Source: Fidelibacterota bacterium
GTDB taxonomy: Bacteria > Pseudomonadota > Alphaproteobacteria > Rhodospirillales > Rhodospirillaceae
Length of the DNA stretch: 64,000 nucleotides
Direction of reading: 5' to 3'
NCBI GenBank assembly: GCA_947476275.1
Contig: CANJPQ010000001.1
Location: forward strand, 124,001-188,000
Positions 1 to 7,847 of the stretch are shown here, piece by piece. Position 1 is the first letter of the stretch; each line of letters starts with the position of its first letter. The notes under the pieces are model-generated. The model was not told where the DNA came from. It worked only from the letters and a program-made list of their open reading frames with translations, and searched no databases. A program made the position numbers and the translations under genes.

Positions 1-2
1 GG

Positions 3-578
3 GCCTCGGCGCTGGCGTGCGACGTCACGTATCCCGCCGGCTTCAAGGCTGCGCTGGCGACGCTTCCCGCGATCCACATTCTCGTCAACAACGCCGGCAC
101 CAACATCCCCGAGCCGTTCGGCGCGGTGACGGAAGAGCACTACGACACGATCTTCGATATCAACGTGCGCGCGGCGTTCTTCGTGGCGCAAGCCGTGGTC
201 GCGAAGATGCGCGCCGGTAAGGTGAAGGGCAGCATTATCAACATGTCCTCGCAGATGGGACATGTGGGGTCCGTCAACCGCACGGTCTATTGCGCGTCCA
301 AGCACGCACTCGAAGGCCTGACGAAAGCGATGGGCGTGGAACTCGCGCCCGAAGGCATCCGCGTCAACACGGTGGCCCCCACCTTCATCGAAACGCCGAT
401 GACCAAGCCGTTCTTCGAGAACGCGGCGTTCAAGGACGCGGTGCTGAAGAACATCCCGCTCGGCCGGATCGGCGATCTGTCCGATGTGTCGGGCGCGGTG
501 GTGTTCCTGGCGTCCGACGCCGCGGGGCTCATCACCGGCTCGTGCATCAAGGTTGATGGCGGCTGGACGGCGCAATAG
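3..578 (+). CDS. SDR family oxidoreductase (5' end outside window)
   Basis: C-terminal three quarters of a short-chain dehydrogenase/reductase. The reading frame is open from base 3 and its start lies before the window. Visible SDR landmarks are the NNAG motif after strand 4 (about bases 87-98), the catalytic Ser in NMSSQMG, the YxxxK pair in YCASK, and the C-terminal G-x-I-x-VDGG-W strand typical of FabG-like classical SDRs. Such enzymes reduce or oxidise a carbonyl or alcohol with NAD(P)H in the cytosol. The Rossmann glycine motif that would show the cofactor is missing, so the substrate cannot be assigned. The gene ends three bases before the converging yqgE. Confidence 0.9.
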   Translation, partial: ASALACDVTYPAGFKAALATLPAIHILVNNAGTNIPEPFGAVTEEHYDTIFDINVRAAFFVAQAVVAKMRAGKVKGSIINMSSQMGHVGSVNRTVYCASKHALEGLTKAMGVELAPEGIRVNTVAPTFIETPMTKPFFENAAFKDAVLKNIPLGRIGDLSDVSGAVVFLASDAAGLITGSCIKVDGGWTAQ

Positions 579-581
579 CGC

Positions 582-1163
582 CTACGCGTGACCGGCACTC
601 GCCGACAGCATTGCCGGGTTAATGCCCAGTTTGCCCAGGGCGCGGGACCATTTGTTGGTGACGTCGTCGGAGAACAACAGTTCGGTGTCCGCCGGCACGC
701 TGAGCCAGGCATTGCGTTTGATCTCTTCGTCGAGCTGGCCTTCACCCCAGCCCGCGTAGCCCAGGGCCATCAGGCTGCGCATTGGGCCGTCGCCGGTGGC
801 GATGGCGCGCAGGATTTCGGTGGTGGCGGACAGGGCGATGTCGTCGCTGACCTTCAAGGTGCCTTCGCGGTTATAGTCCGTGCTGTGCAGCACGAAGCCG
901 CGCGATGTCTCGACCGGGCCGCCGCGATGGATCCGGATCTCCTCGCAGCCCCGTCGCGGCTTGATGTCGAGTTGGGACAGGATATCGCTGAACACCACGT
1001 CTTCGATCGGGCGATTGATGATCAGCCCCATGGCGCCGTCGGCAGCATGGTGGCACATGTAGATGACGGTGCTTTCGAAACGCGGGTCCGCCATCGCGGG
1101 CATTGAGACCAGGAACTGTCCCACGAGGTAGCTTGAGGAAACGATGCGACTGGTGCCTGCCAT
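582..1163 (-). CDS. yqgE: YqgE/AlgH family protein (UPF0301)
   Basis: A 193-residue protein of the YqgE/AlgH family (DUF179), recognised from GQFLVSMPAM near the N-terminus, the GLIINRP segment, HRGGPV and the C-terminal GYAGWGEGQLDEE block. The family is widespread in proteobacteria and its biochemical role is not settled. I chose the ATG at 1163 because an AAAGG ribosome-binding site lies about 8 nt upstream; the in-frame ATG at 1181 would add six residues and has no Shine-Dalgarno sequence. It is transcribed divergently from the peroxiredoxin gene, with about 90 bp between them. Confidence 0.93.
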   Translation of the reverse strand: MAGTSRIVSSSYLVGQFLVSMPAMADPRFESTVIYMCHHAADGAMGLIINRPIEDVVFSDILSQLDIKPRRGCEEIRIHRGGPVETSRGFVLHSTDYNREGTLKVSDDIALSATTEILRAIATGDGPMRSLMALGYAGWGEGQLDEEIKRNAWLSVPADTELLFSDDVTNKWSRALGKLGINPAMLSASAGHA

Positions 1164-1253
1164 GGGATCTACCTTTAACATAAAATCGAAACGAAACGGA
1201 CGGCAATCCGCGGCAGCCCCCGGGGATGCACGCCGATCTGGAGGAAGCGAGCA

Positions 1254-1736
1254 GTGACCTTGCGCATTGGCGATCCAGTCCTGGACGCGGTCGTCTACAC
1301 CATTGAGCACAACGACGTTCGCGACATTTCGGTTGCCCACCTGTCGCAGAATGGCCGCCTTGTGCTGTTCGCCGTTCCCGGAGCGTTCACGCCGGCCTGT
1401 TCCGCGCGGCATCTGCCGGGCTTCATCGAGGCGGCGGACGCGTTCAAGGCGAAGGGAGTGGATGTTTTGGCGTGCATCGCCCTCAACGATGCATTCGTGA
1501 TGGCCGCCTGGGGTGCCGTCAACGGCGTCGGCAACCGCATCCTGATGTTGGGAGACGGTAATGGCGCCTTCACGCGCGCCATGGGTCTTGCCGCCGACGC
1601 GCGGCCGTTCGGCATGGGCGAGCGGTCCCATCGCTACGCCATGGTGGCAGCGCAGGGCCGCGTGACGCACTTGTTCGTCGATGAGCCTGGCGCGTTCGAG
1701 GTCTCGGCGGCCTCTCACGTGTTGGCGCATTTGTAA
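1254..1736 (+). CDS. Peroxiredoxin (AhpC/TSA, Prx5-like redoxin)
   Basis: A 160-residue thioredoxin-fold peroxiredoxin. The PGAFTPAC motif carries the peroxidatic cysteine at position 49, as in the Prx5/AhpE-like group that reduces H2O2 and organic peroxides. A second Cys lies at about position 74; whether it acts as the resolving cysteine is not visible. The protein is short and cytosolic, with no signal peptide. The GTG start at 1254 is supported by a GGAGGAA sequence about 8 nt upstream. The next gene follows after 8 bp, so the two are probably co-transcribed. Confidence 0.9.
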   Translation: MTLRIGDPVLDAVVYTIEHNDVRDISVAHLSQNGRLVLFAVPGAFTPACSARHLPGFIEAADAFKAKGVDVLACIALNDAFVMAAWGAVNGVGNRILMLGDGNGAFTRAMGLAADARPFGMGERSHRYAMVAAQGRVTHLFVDEPGAFEVSAASHVLAHL

Positions 1737-1744
1737 GGTTCGAT

Positions 1745-2488
1745 ATGGGTCCCATGACAGAAGCCGCGCCCGAACCGAAGCTGCAGCTGCGCCTCGTGCC
1801 GGTCACGCCCTTGCAGCAGAACTGCTCCCTGCTGTGGGATACGGCGACCAAGCATGCCGTATTCGTCGATCCGGGCGGCGAGATCGACAAGCTCATGGCT
1901 ACGCTCGATCAACTCGGTCTGACGCTGACGCGCATCTGGCTCACCCACGGGCACCTCGATCACGCCGGCGCCGCGGCGGACTTGCGCGATCGCACCGGTG
2001 TGGCGATCGAAGGCCCACACCGGGAAGACCAATTTTGGCTCGACCAGATCGAGGCCAGCGGCAAGCGCTACGGCATCAAGGGCGGGCGCAACGTCACGCC
2101 GGATCGCTATTTCGAGGATGGCGAGTTGCTGGACTTCGAAGGTGTGGCCTTCACCGTCGCTCATACGCCGGGGCACACGCCGGGCCATGTGGTCATCCAC
2201 AATGCCGACGTGAAGATTGCTTTCGTGGGCGATGTGTTGTTCGCGGGTGCGATCGGCCGCACGGATTTTCCGCGCGGCGACCATGACCAGCTGATCCGCT
2301 CGATCACCGGCAAGCTCTGGCCGCTCGGTGACGATATCACCTTCATCCCCGGCCACGGTCCGCCATCGACGTTCGGGCAGGAGCGTCAGACCAATCCGTT
2401 CGTGGCGGATAGATTGACCGGATACAAGGGTGCGCCAAAAGCTGCTGCTGACACAGTGGCACAGAACGCCGCCGATCGCTTCGCGTAA
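1745..2488 (+). CDS. MBL-fold metallo-hydrolase (glyoxalase II-like)
   Basis: A 247-residue metallo-beta-lactamase-fold hydrolase. The zinc motif THGHLDHAG places H68, H70, D72 and H73, and the later HTPGHTPGH and FVGDVLF segments supply the further metal ligands. These features fit the YcbL/glyoxalase II-like group that hydrolyses thioesters such as S-lactoylglutathione. The protein is cytosolic with no signal peptide. It begins 8 bp after the peroxiredoxin stop, so the pair probably forms a small stress or thiol-related operon. An in-frame ATG at 1754 is an alternative start. The exact substrate is not determined. Confidence 0.9.
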   Translation: MGPMTEAAPEPKLQLRLVPVTPLQQNCSLLWDTATKHAVFVDPGGEIDKLMATLDQLGLTLTRIWLTHGHLDHAGAAADLRDRTGVAIEGPHREDQFWLDQIEASGKRYGIKGGRNVTPDRYFEDGELLDFEGVAFTVAHTPGHTPGHVVIHNADVKIAFVGDVLFAGAIGRTDFPRGDHDQLIRSITGKLWPLGDDITFIPGHGPPSTFGQERQTNPFVADRLTGYKGAPKAAADTVAQNAADRFA

Positions 2489-2493
2489 AGCGG

Positions 2494-2958
2494 CTAGCGG
2501 ATCGCCCTTCCGGTCGCGGCGCTGCCGTGTTCCAGAACGCTGACGCGGCGTTCGATGTCGACAAGTTCATGAACCTTGCGGAAGGCTTCGACAATTTCAG
2601 TGAGGTCGCGCGCCTCGTCGATCGTGACGATGCCTGCGGCGACCGCGCGGGCGATGGCGCTCATCGCCGCCACTGCATCTGCAAGCGTTTCCATTGCCGG
2701 CAGTGCGAGCCCTTCGACGGTGCGCCCTTTCCGCGCCGGGCAGGCGCGGTCGAGCACCAGCTTGATCGCGTCAATCCTGCCAAGCTTGGCGAGTTCGACC
2801 GCCTTGCGGCTGACGTCTTCAGCTTCGTCTTGAAACAGCGACTCGATCATCTGCGTGGTCCGGTTGCGCGCCCCTTTCGGCCGCCCCGGATTGCCGTTCT
2901 GGAAGGGTCGCCCCCGCGTAAATACGCGGGAAATACGCGGGGATGGGTCTTCGGCCAT
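2494..2958 (-). CDS. DUF5681 domain-containing protein
   Basis: A 154-residue protein with the N-terminal FQNGNPGRPKGARNRTT block that defines DUF5681, followed by a helical region. DUF5681 proteins are common in alphaproteobacteria, often near phage or transposon genes, but no such genes are seen here. No function is established; the basic GRPKG stretch resembles an AT-hook-like DNA-contact segment, which is inference. I chose the ATG at 2958 because GGAGAAG lies about 5 nt upstream; a TTG at 2970 is an alternative. It converges on the metallo-hydrolase gene with a 5-bp gap. Codons near the N-terminus contain an 18-bp palindrome (2913-2930). Confidence 0.8.
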   Translation of the reverse strand: MAEDPSPRISRVFTRGRPFQNGNPGRPKGARNRTTQMIESLFQDEAEDVSRKAVELAKLGRIDAIKLVLDRACPARKGRTVEGLALPAMETLADAVAAMSAIARAVAAGIVTIDEARDLTEIVEAFRKVHELVDIERRVSVLEHGSAATGRAIR

Positions 2959-3181
2959 CGGCTTCTCCAATGCAAAAAGCCGCCGTGCGCGCCGCCGGGG
3001 TTCGGCGGGCGTTCAAAGCGGCAGGGGAGTCAGGATTGCATTTCGAGAATATGCGGATTCGCCCGTCCGTCAATTCTCACGGTGTGTGCAGTTGTGCGGG
3101 AACCGCCACGCCTGCATCTTCGGCGGTGTCCGGCATGGGATATGCTGGCCTTTCAAATGCCACCCCCGAAGGAACCCATGT

Positions 3182-3625
3182 ATGCCCGGGACCGTTCGTC
3201 TGCACCGCGTTCTCACCGCCGCGCCCGAGAAGGTCTACCGCGCTTTCACCGAAGCCGACGCGATAGCGAAGTGGCTTCCGCCCAACGGCTTCACCTGCAC
3301 GGTGCATCACTACGAGGCGAAGGTCGGCGGCGGCTTCAAGATGTCGTTCCGGAATTTCACCACCGGCCACAGCCATTCCTTCGGCGGCACGTACCTGGAA
3401 CTCATGCCGGCCGAACGCCTGCGCTACACCGATGTGTTCGACGATCCCAACCTTTCCGGCGAAATGCATGTGACCGTGACGCTGAAGAAGGTTCTCTGCG
3501 GCACCGATATCAGCATCACCCAGGAAGGCATTCCGGACGTGATCCCGACGGAGATGTGCTACCTCGGCTGGCAGGAGTCGCTGCAGAACTTGAAGGCGCT
3601 TGTCGAGCCGGAGATCAATCAGTAG
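3182..3625 (+). CDS. SRPBCC / AHSA1-domain protein
   Basis: A 147-residue START-like protein of the AHSA1 (activator of Hsp90 ATPase homologue 1-like) family. The signs are the N-terminal RVLTAAPEKVYRAFTE strand-helix, KWLPPNG, a central Gly-rich sheet (GGGFKMSF, GGTYLEL) and a C-terminal helix with GWQESLQNL. These small cytosolic proteins form a hydrophobic ligand-binding cavity; the ligand here is unknown. The start at 3182 follows an AAGGA sequence about 8 nt upstream. A 223-bp non-coding stretch (2959-3181) separates it from the divergent DUF5681 gene; I see no other feature there. The next gene starts 12 bp downstream. Confidence 0.88.
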   Translation: MPGTVRLHRVLTAAPEKVYRAFTEADAIAKWLPPNGFTCTVHHYEAKVGGGFKMSFRNFTTGHSHSFGGTYLELMPAERLRYTDVFDDPNLSGEMHVTVTLKKVLCGTDISITQEGIPDVIPTEMCYLGWQESLQNLKALVEPEINQ

Positions 3626-3637
3626 GAGTGCAGCTCC

Positions 3638-4117
3638 ATGCGCAATACCTTGCCCTTTTTCGTCATGGCTGGTGTGGCTTCAATTGCGTCATGCGCAGGA
3701 TCGCCCCATGCGGAAGAATTAACGCCAAGGCAACTCCTTGAGATAGGTAGCGGCAAGAGGCAACACAGAGATCTCGTGCCACTCAGCGAACTTGAGATCA
3801 GAGACACGGTCGTTGGTCACCGGCTGACCGTGGATCAGCCTTTCAAGCAAAATTCTACGGGGATGTCCGAGGATTTTCTGCCGGATGGTACGTGGCTAAT
3901 CACCCGAGTGGAGAGATCTCTCGTCAAGAGAAGCGGAATATGGCGGATCAAAGGTGGCCAAATGTGCACACAAGTTATCCAGCACCAGCCAGGACTGAAA
4001 GGCTTCGGCGAAGTGTGTCGCGATGTTTGGCGTGAGAGGTCGTCTGGTATGATCGCAACATTCGATTCTGTCGGCACTGGGGGCGATGTCCTGATCTTCT
4101 CGGTATCGCCCCTATAG
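3638..4117 (+). CDS. Hypothetical exported protein, probable lipoprotein, AT-richer than neighbours
   Basis: A 159-residue protein that I do not recognise. The N-terminus is a short hydrophobic signal ending in I-A-S-C (Cys19), a possible lipobox; cleavage at an ordinary signal-peptidase site nearby is the alternative. The mature part is polar with no membrane segment and has two further cysteines (in GGQMC and EVC) that could pair in the periplasm. GC content is clearly lower (near 50 percent by eye) than in flanking genes, which suggests recent acquisition. The start is preceded by GGAG about 9 nt upstream. It lies 12 bp after the AHSA1 gene. Confidence 0.65.
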   Translation: MRNTLPFFVMAGVASIASCAGSPHAEELTPRQLLEIGSGKRQHRDLVPLSELEIRDTVVGHRLTVDQPFKQNSTGMSEDFLPDGTWLITRVERSLVKRSGIWRIKGGQMCTQVIQHQPGLKGFGEVCRDVWRERSSGMIATFDSVGTGGDVLIFSVSPL

Positions 4118-4137
4118 CTGCCACATATCAACTCGGC

Positions 4138-4163
4138 ACTCCCTTTGCTGGGGAGGGAGTTTG
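4138..4163 (+). terminator. Weak hairpin after the lipoprotein gene, possible terminator
   Basis: ACTCCCT (4138-4144) pairs with AGGGAGT (4154-4160) around a 9-nt loop, followed by only a short T run. It sits 20 bp past the stop of the gene at 3638-4117. The T tract is poor, so this is a weak call. Confidence 0.3.
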
Positions 4164-4190
4164 CACCTCAACACGATTCAACATTTTCTT

Positions 4191-4305
4191 CGTCATCCTT
4201 GCGGCCGCAGGCCGCGAGGATCCAGAGGTTTAGGGGTTCTGCCTTCACAAAACAGATAACTAAAAAAAGCTCTAGGTCCTCGACCCTTCGGGTCAAGGAC
4301 GACGG
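4191..4305. repeat. Intergenic palindromic repeat element (two hairpins)
   Basis: Two hairpins flank an AT-rich spacer. The first is a 12-bp stem (4195-4206 with 4210-4221, one G-T pair, GCA loop) bounded by CGTCATCC and GGATCCAG. The second is an 11-bp stem with one mismatch (4276-4286 with 4290-4300, TTC loop) followed by GACGACGG, so the outer sequences face each other. The CGTCATCC...GGATCC pattern resembles dispersed palindromic units found between genes of many alphaproteobacteria. It lies between a low-GC gene and rnhA and may also end transcription from both sides. Confidence 0.6.
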
Positions 4306-4356
4306 CATTTTGCAAATGCGAGAGCCTTGCCACATGCGCGGCGGTATCGCATCAGG

Positions 4357-4809
4357 CTAGCGCCTGAACTTCTCCGCCTCATCGCGCGCTAACACATCCA
4401 CCCGTTCGTTCTCCGCGTGGCCGTCGTGGCCGCGGACCCAGTGCCAGCTGACGTGATCGTGGCGGGCTTGAGCGGCATCGAGGGCTTGCCACAGGTCGGC
4501 GTTCTTCACGTCCTTCTTGTCGGCTGTCTTCCAGCCCTTTTTCTTCCAGCCGTGAATCCAGGCGGTGATGCCGTTCTTGACGTACTGGCTATCGGTGGTC
4601 ACGGCCACGCGACAGGGGCGCGACAGGGCGTTGAGCCCTTCGATCGCCGCCATCAGTTCCATGCGGTTGTTGGTGGTGTGGGCCTCGCCGCCGGCGACTT
4701 CCTTCTCGTTGCCCTTGAAGCGCAACAGCGCGGCCCAGCCGCCGGGGCCCGGATTGCCGAGACAGGCGCCGTCGCAAAAGATTTCGACGTCCGTGGGATC
4801 TTCGCTCAC
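4357..4809 (-). CDS. rnhA: Ribonuclease HI
   Basis: A 150-residue RNase HI, which cuts the RNA strand of RNA-DNA hybrids (R-loops and replication primers). The carboxylate set is complete: D13 in [16 protein letters not shown]51 in NNRMELMA, D73 in TTDSQYV and D138 in NERVDVLAR. The basic handle region ([12 protein letters not shown]) is also present. The length matches the family. The GTG start overlaps the thrB stop by four bases (GTGA), so rnhA is translationally coupled to thrB. This thrB-rnhA pairing is common in alphaproteobacteria. Confidence 0.97.
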   Translation of the reverse strand: MSEDPTDVEIFCDGACLGNPGPGGWAALLRFKGNEKEVAGGEAHTTNNRMELMAAIEGLNALSRPCRVAVTTDSQYVKNGITAWIHGWKKKGWKTADKKDVKNADLWQALDAAQARHDHVSWHWVRGHDGHAENERVDVLARDEAEKFRR

Positions 4810-5786
4810 GACAGGCCGTAGGCGGCGATGGTGTCTACGCCGCGATGGAAGTTCAGCTTGTGCAGGTATTCGCGCGGATCTTTGGGCTTCACCATGGCGC
4901 CGGGCGGGGTGTTGACCCAGTCGTAGAGGCGTGTCAGCAGGAAGCGCATGGCCGCGCCGCGGCAAAGCAACGGCAGGGCGTTGCGTTCCGCCTGCGACAG
5001 GGGTCGCACGGCCTCGTAGCTCGAGAGCAGCCGGTTCGCCTTGGTGACGTTGAAGTCGCCGCCGGGCTCGAAGCACCAGGCGTTGAGGCAGATGGCGACG
5101 TCATAGGCGAGGAAGTCGGTGCAGGCGAAATAGAAGTCGATCAGGCCGGAAAACTTATTGTCGAGGAAGAACACGTTGTCGGGGAACAGGTCGGCATGGA
5201 TCACGCCGGCGGGAAGTTCCGCCTCCGGCGACAGCTTCGGCCAGGCATTCGCCAGTTCTTCCAGTTCGTGGGAGAGGTTTTCGTGCAGCCCGATTTCGAT
5301 CTCTTCCACGGCGCTGACGCTGATTCGCGAAAACAACTCGCGCCAGCCCGCCACGGATAGCGCGTTGTCGCGGCGCATGTCGAAGCTCATGCTAGCGAGA
5401 TGCATCTCGGCTTGCGCGCGGCCCAATGCGTCGCAGTGCCAAGCGGCGATCCGGCGCGGCCACATGCCTTGCAGGAACGACACGATGGCGGCGGGTTTGC
5501 CGCACAGCGTCTTCAGGTCGCGGCCCTGGCGGTCCTTCACCGGCACCGGGCAACGCACGCCCGAGCGCGACAGATGCTCCATCAGGCCGACGAAGAACGG
5601 CAGGTCCGCCGGATTCACGCGGCGTTCGTAGAGCGTGAGGATGAAGGAGCCTTGGGTGGTTTGCAGAAGGAAGTTGGAATTCTCCACCCCTTCGGCGATG
5701 CCTTTGCAGCCGACCACATCGCCAATGGCGTACTCGGCGACGAAGGCCGTCAATTCGTCGTCGGAAATCTCGGTATAGACCGCCAT
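4806..5786 (-). CDS. thrB: Homoserine kinase (ThrB2, APH-fold)
   Basis: A 326-residue homoserine kinase of the aminoglycoside-phosphotransferase fold, used by many alphaproteobacteria in place of the GHMP-type ThrB. It phosphorylates homoserine in threonine synthesis. Visible motifs are GVENSNFLL near residue 33, the catalytic loop HADLFPDN (H197, D199, N204) and the metal-binding LIDFYFA (D217). The protein is cytosolic. It is 16 bp downstream of ispH and overlaps rnhA by four bases, giving an ispH-thrB-rnhA operon. Confidence 0.96.
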   Translation of the reverse strand: MAVYTEISDDELTAFVAEYAIGDVVGCKGIAEGVENSNFLLQTTQGSFILTLYERRVNPADLPFFVGLMEHLSRSGVRCPVPVKDRQGRDLKTLCGKPAAIVSFLQGMWPRRIAAWHCDALGRAQAEMHLASMSFDMRRDNALSVAGWRELFSRISVSAVEEIEIGLHENLSHELEELANAWPKLSPEAELPAGVIHADLFPDNVFFLDNKFSGLIDFYFACTDFLAYDVAICLNAWCFEPGGDFNVTKANRLLSSYEAVRPLSQAERNALPLLCRGAAMRFLLTRLYDWVNTPPGAMVKPKDPREYLHKLNFHRGVDTIAAYGLS

Positions 5787-5802
5787 TCTCTCAACCGGCT
5801 CC

Positions 5803-6744
5803 TCAGGCGCTGAGAAGCCGCGGCAGGCTGAAGATGATCTTCTCTTCAGTGACCGACACTTCTTCCACGGTCACATCATAGCGTGCTTTGGCGGCGGCGA
5901 TCACGCCTTCCACCAGCGAATCCGGCGCCGACGCGCCCGCTGTCAGACCCAGGGTGCCGCCGGCGATTTCATCCCAGGAGATGGCGTCGGCGGATTCGAT
6001 CAGCTTCGCGTATGCGCAGCCGCACTTCAGCGCGACTTCGACGAGGCGATTGGCATTGGACGACGCCGGCGCGCCGACCACGAGGAACGCGTCGCAGCGC
6101 GGTGCGATCGCCTTCACGGCGGTCTGGCGATTGGTGGTGGCGTAGCAGATGTCTTCGCGGCGCGGGCCGACGATCTCCGGGAATCGACGCTTGAGCGCGG
6201 CAATGATGCTGTCGGTCTCGTCCACGGACAGGGTCGTCTGGGTGACGTAGGCGAGCCGTGTGGGATCGGCGGGCGTCACGCACTCGGCCTGCTCGACGTT
6301 CTCGACCAGGACCATGCGGCCGTCGGGCACCTGACCCATGGTGCCGATCACTTCGGGATGGTTGGCGTGGCCGACAAGAATGATCTGGCGCCCGGCGCGG
6401 TCGTGGCGCTCAGCCTCCATATGCACCTTGCTGACCAGGGGGCAGGTGGCGTCGATGTAGACCATGTGGCGGGCGTCCGCATCGGCCGGCACCGACTTCG
6501 GGACGCCATGGGCGGAGAACACGACCGGGCGGCCCGCGGGGACTTCCGCCAGCTCGTCCACGAACACCGCGCCGCGCGCCTTGAGGCCCTCCACCACATG
6601 TCGGTTGTGGACGATCTCATGGCGCACGTAGACCGGCGCCCCGAACTTGTCGAGGGTGCGCTCCACCACGGCAATGGCCCGCTCCACGCCCGCGCAAAAC
6701 CCGCGGGGGGCGGCCAACAAAATCGTAAGTTCCGGCTTTTTCAT
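5803..6744 (-). CDS. ispH: 4-hydroxy-3-methylbut-2-enyl diphosphate reductase
   Basis: A 313-residue IspH (LytB), the last enzyme of the MEP isoprenoid pathway, converting HMBPP to IPP and DMAPP. The three cysteines that hold the [4Fe-4S] cluster are C17 ([12 protein letters not shown]), C101 ([11 protein letters not shown]) and C200 ([11 protein letters not shown]). Substrate-contact motifs EIVHN, SAHGV and TQTTLSVDE are intact. I place the start at 6744 because [17 protein letters not shown] gives the usual family length; no strong ribosome-binding site is visible. First gene of the ispH-thrB-rnhA set, divergent from a lipoprotein gene across 170 bp. Confidence 0.97.
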   Translation of the reverse strand: MKKPELTILLAAPRGFCAGVERAIAVVERTLDKFGAPVYVRHEIVHNRHVVEGLKARGAVFVDELAEVPAGRPVVFSAHGVPKSVPADADARHMVYIDATCPLVSKVHMEAERHDRAGRQIILVGHANHPEVIGTMGQVPDGRMVLVENVEQAECVTPADPTRLAYVTQTTLSVDETDSIIAALKRRFPEIVGPRREDICYATTNRQTAVKAIAPRCDAFLVVGAPASSNANRLVEVALKCGCAYAKLIESADAISWDEIAGGTLGLTAGASAPDSLVEGVIAAAKARYDVTVEEVSVTEEKIIFSLPRLLSA

Positions 6745-6914
6745 CAGATACTTGGGGGACCCGGAGGGTGGCCCACTTCCGTCTAGAGTCTTGCGCGGCC
6801 TGCCTATAGACTGCCGCTCCCGCGCCTGACCGGCGCATCGATAGCAAATCCCGTGGGCCGGCGAAAGCCAAGGCTGACCCACATTCCCTTTTCCGGCAGC
6901 CCAGTCCGACCCCC

Positions 6915-7484
6915 ATGACCTTGAAGTCGCTCGTCCGAACCGTTTCCGCGTGGGGTGTCCTGCCGGTGGTGGCTGCGTTTGTCCTCGCAGGCTGCAGCAA
7001 CAAGCCCGTGCCGCCCTGTCCCCAAGTCCGGGTCGACAGCAATACCGCGCGCTACGTCAAATTCCAGGACGTCTCCAAGGACCTGACGCAGATCGACTAC
7101 GCAATCGAGCTGGTCGGTTACGAGGGCCAGTGTAACTTCGGCAAGAACGGCGTCGATCTCACCATGGACCTGGTGTTCGACGTTGTGGCCGGCCCGGCGG
7201 CGAAGGGCGGCAAAGTGCCGGTGAACTACTTCATCGCCATTCCGCAGTTCTACCCCAAGCCGGAAGGCAAACGGGTGATGACGCTCGAAGCGTCGCTTCC
7301 GAAGGCCGCGGGTGCGCGCACGCGCTTGAAGGACAGCGGCGTGCACGTGTTCATCCCGCTCGACAAGGATGAGCCCGGCGCGGCCTATGACGTCTATGTC
7401 GGCCTGCAGATCAACGAAGCGGACGCGGCTTACAACGAAAGCCGGCGCATCCAGCAGGCCGCGCCGGCGACGACGCGGCGTTAA
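6915..7484 (+). CDS. Hypothetical lipoprotein
   Basis: A 189-residue predicted lipoprotein. The N-terminal hydrophobic segment ends in a clear lipobox, VLAGC, with Cys27 as the lipidation site. The mature part begins with a Pro/Cys-rich linker and continues as a soluble beta-rich domain without membrane segments; three further cysteines or cysteine-containing turns (PPCPQ, GQCNF) suggest periplasmic disulfides. I do not recognise the family. It is probably anchored to the outer or inner membrane facing the periplasm. It stands alone before the glycine riboswitch. Confidence 0.75.
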   Translation: MTLKSLVRTVSAWGVLPVVAAFVLAGCSNKPVPPCPQVRVDSNTARYVKFQDVSKDLTQIDYAIELVGYEGQCNFGKNGVDLTMDLVFDVVAGPAAKGGKVPVNYFIAIPQFYPKPEGKRVMTLEASLPKAAGARTRLKDSGVHVFIPLDKDEPGAAYDVYVGLQINEADAAYNESRRIQQAAPATTRR

Positions 7485-7504
7485 GGCGCAAAACCCACGC
7501 GAGC

Positions 7505-7513
7505 TGTGGATAA
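7505..7513 (-). promoter_or_regulatory. Perfect DnaA-box sequence
   Basis: TGTGGATAA, the complement of the E. coli consensus TTATCCACA, sits in the non-coding stretch between the lipoprotein gene and the glycine riboswitch. A perfect match is unlikely by chance in this GC-rich window (one other was found, before nrdA). Binding is not shown. Confidence 0.35.
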
Positions 7514-7599
7514 CTTCGCCTTTGACCGGGGCGGCGACTCACGGCACTGTCCGCCCACCTGATATCCCCGTGGAAGAGTTCGACCACGCAACATCTTGT

Positions 7600-7790
7600 G
7601 TTGCGGAGGTCGGCGCCGAAGGAGCAACCGCCCTCGGAACCTCTCAGGCAACCGGACCGCGGGGGTTTGGTACTCTGGAAACGAGACGGCGCTTGCAACA
7701 CACCGTCTCACCGAAGAAGTAAACCGGGCCGCTGTCCCATGACGCGTCCGGTGAATCTTTCAGGTCATTCCGACAGAGGAGGGCGCGTCG
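7600..7790 (+). promoter_or_regulatory. Tandem glycine riboswitch (gcvT leader)
   Basis: Two consecutive glycine aptamers. Aptamer 1 (about 7603-7686) has the hallmark GCCGAAGGAGCAACC, CTCTCAGGCAACCGGACC and ACTCTGGAAACGAG blocks. Aptamer 2 (about 7700-7785) has CACCGAAGAAGTAAACC, AATCTTTCAGGTC and CCGACAGAGGAGGG; its GAAGAAGTAA segment departs from the usual GAAGGGGCAA. A preceding hairpin (GCAACA with TGTTGC, 7588-7604) may mark the leader. In known systems glycine binding switches on glycine cleavage genes, as expected here because gcvT starts about 60 nt downstream. No clear terminator is seen, so control may act on translation. Confidence 0.92.
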
Positions 7791-7847
7791 AGATTCGGAC
7801 TCTGAGTCCGGGTGTGGACGCGCGTATCACCCTGTCGGAGTTGGCTT

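Noticed and set aside
582-1730. A 382-codon frame in the yqgE frame reaching past the peroxiredoxin start
   Set aside because: It only lacks stops; the part upstream of 1181 lies antisense to the peroxiredoxin gene, and the recognised YqgE domain begins at about 1163.
2494-2958. Prophage remnant suggested by DUF5681
   Set aside because: No terminase, portal, integrase or attachment site is nearby.
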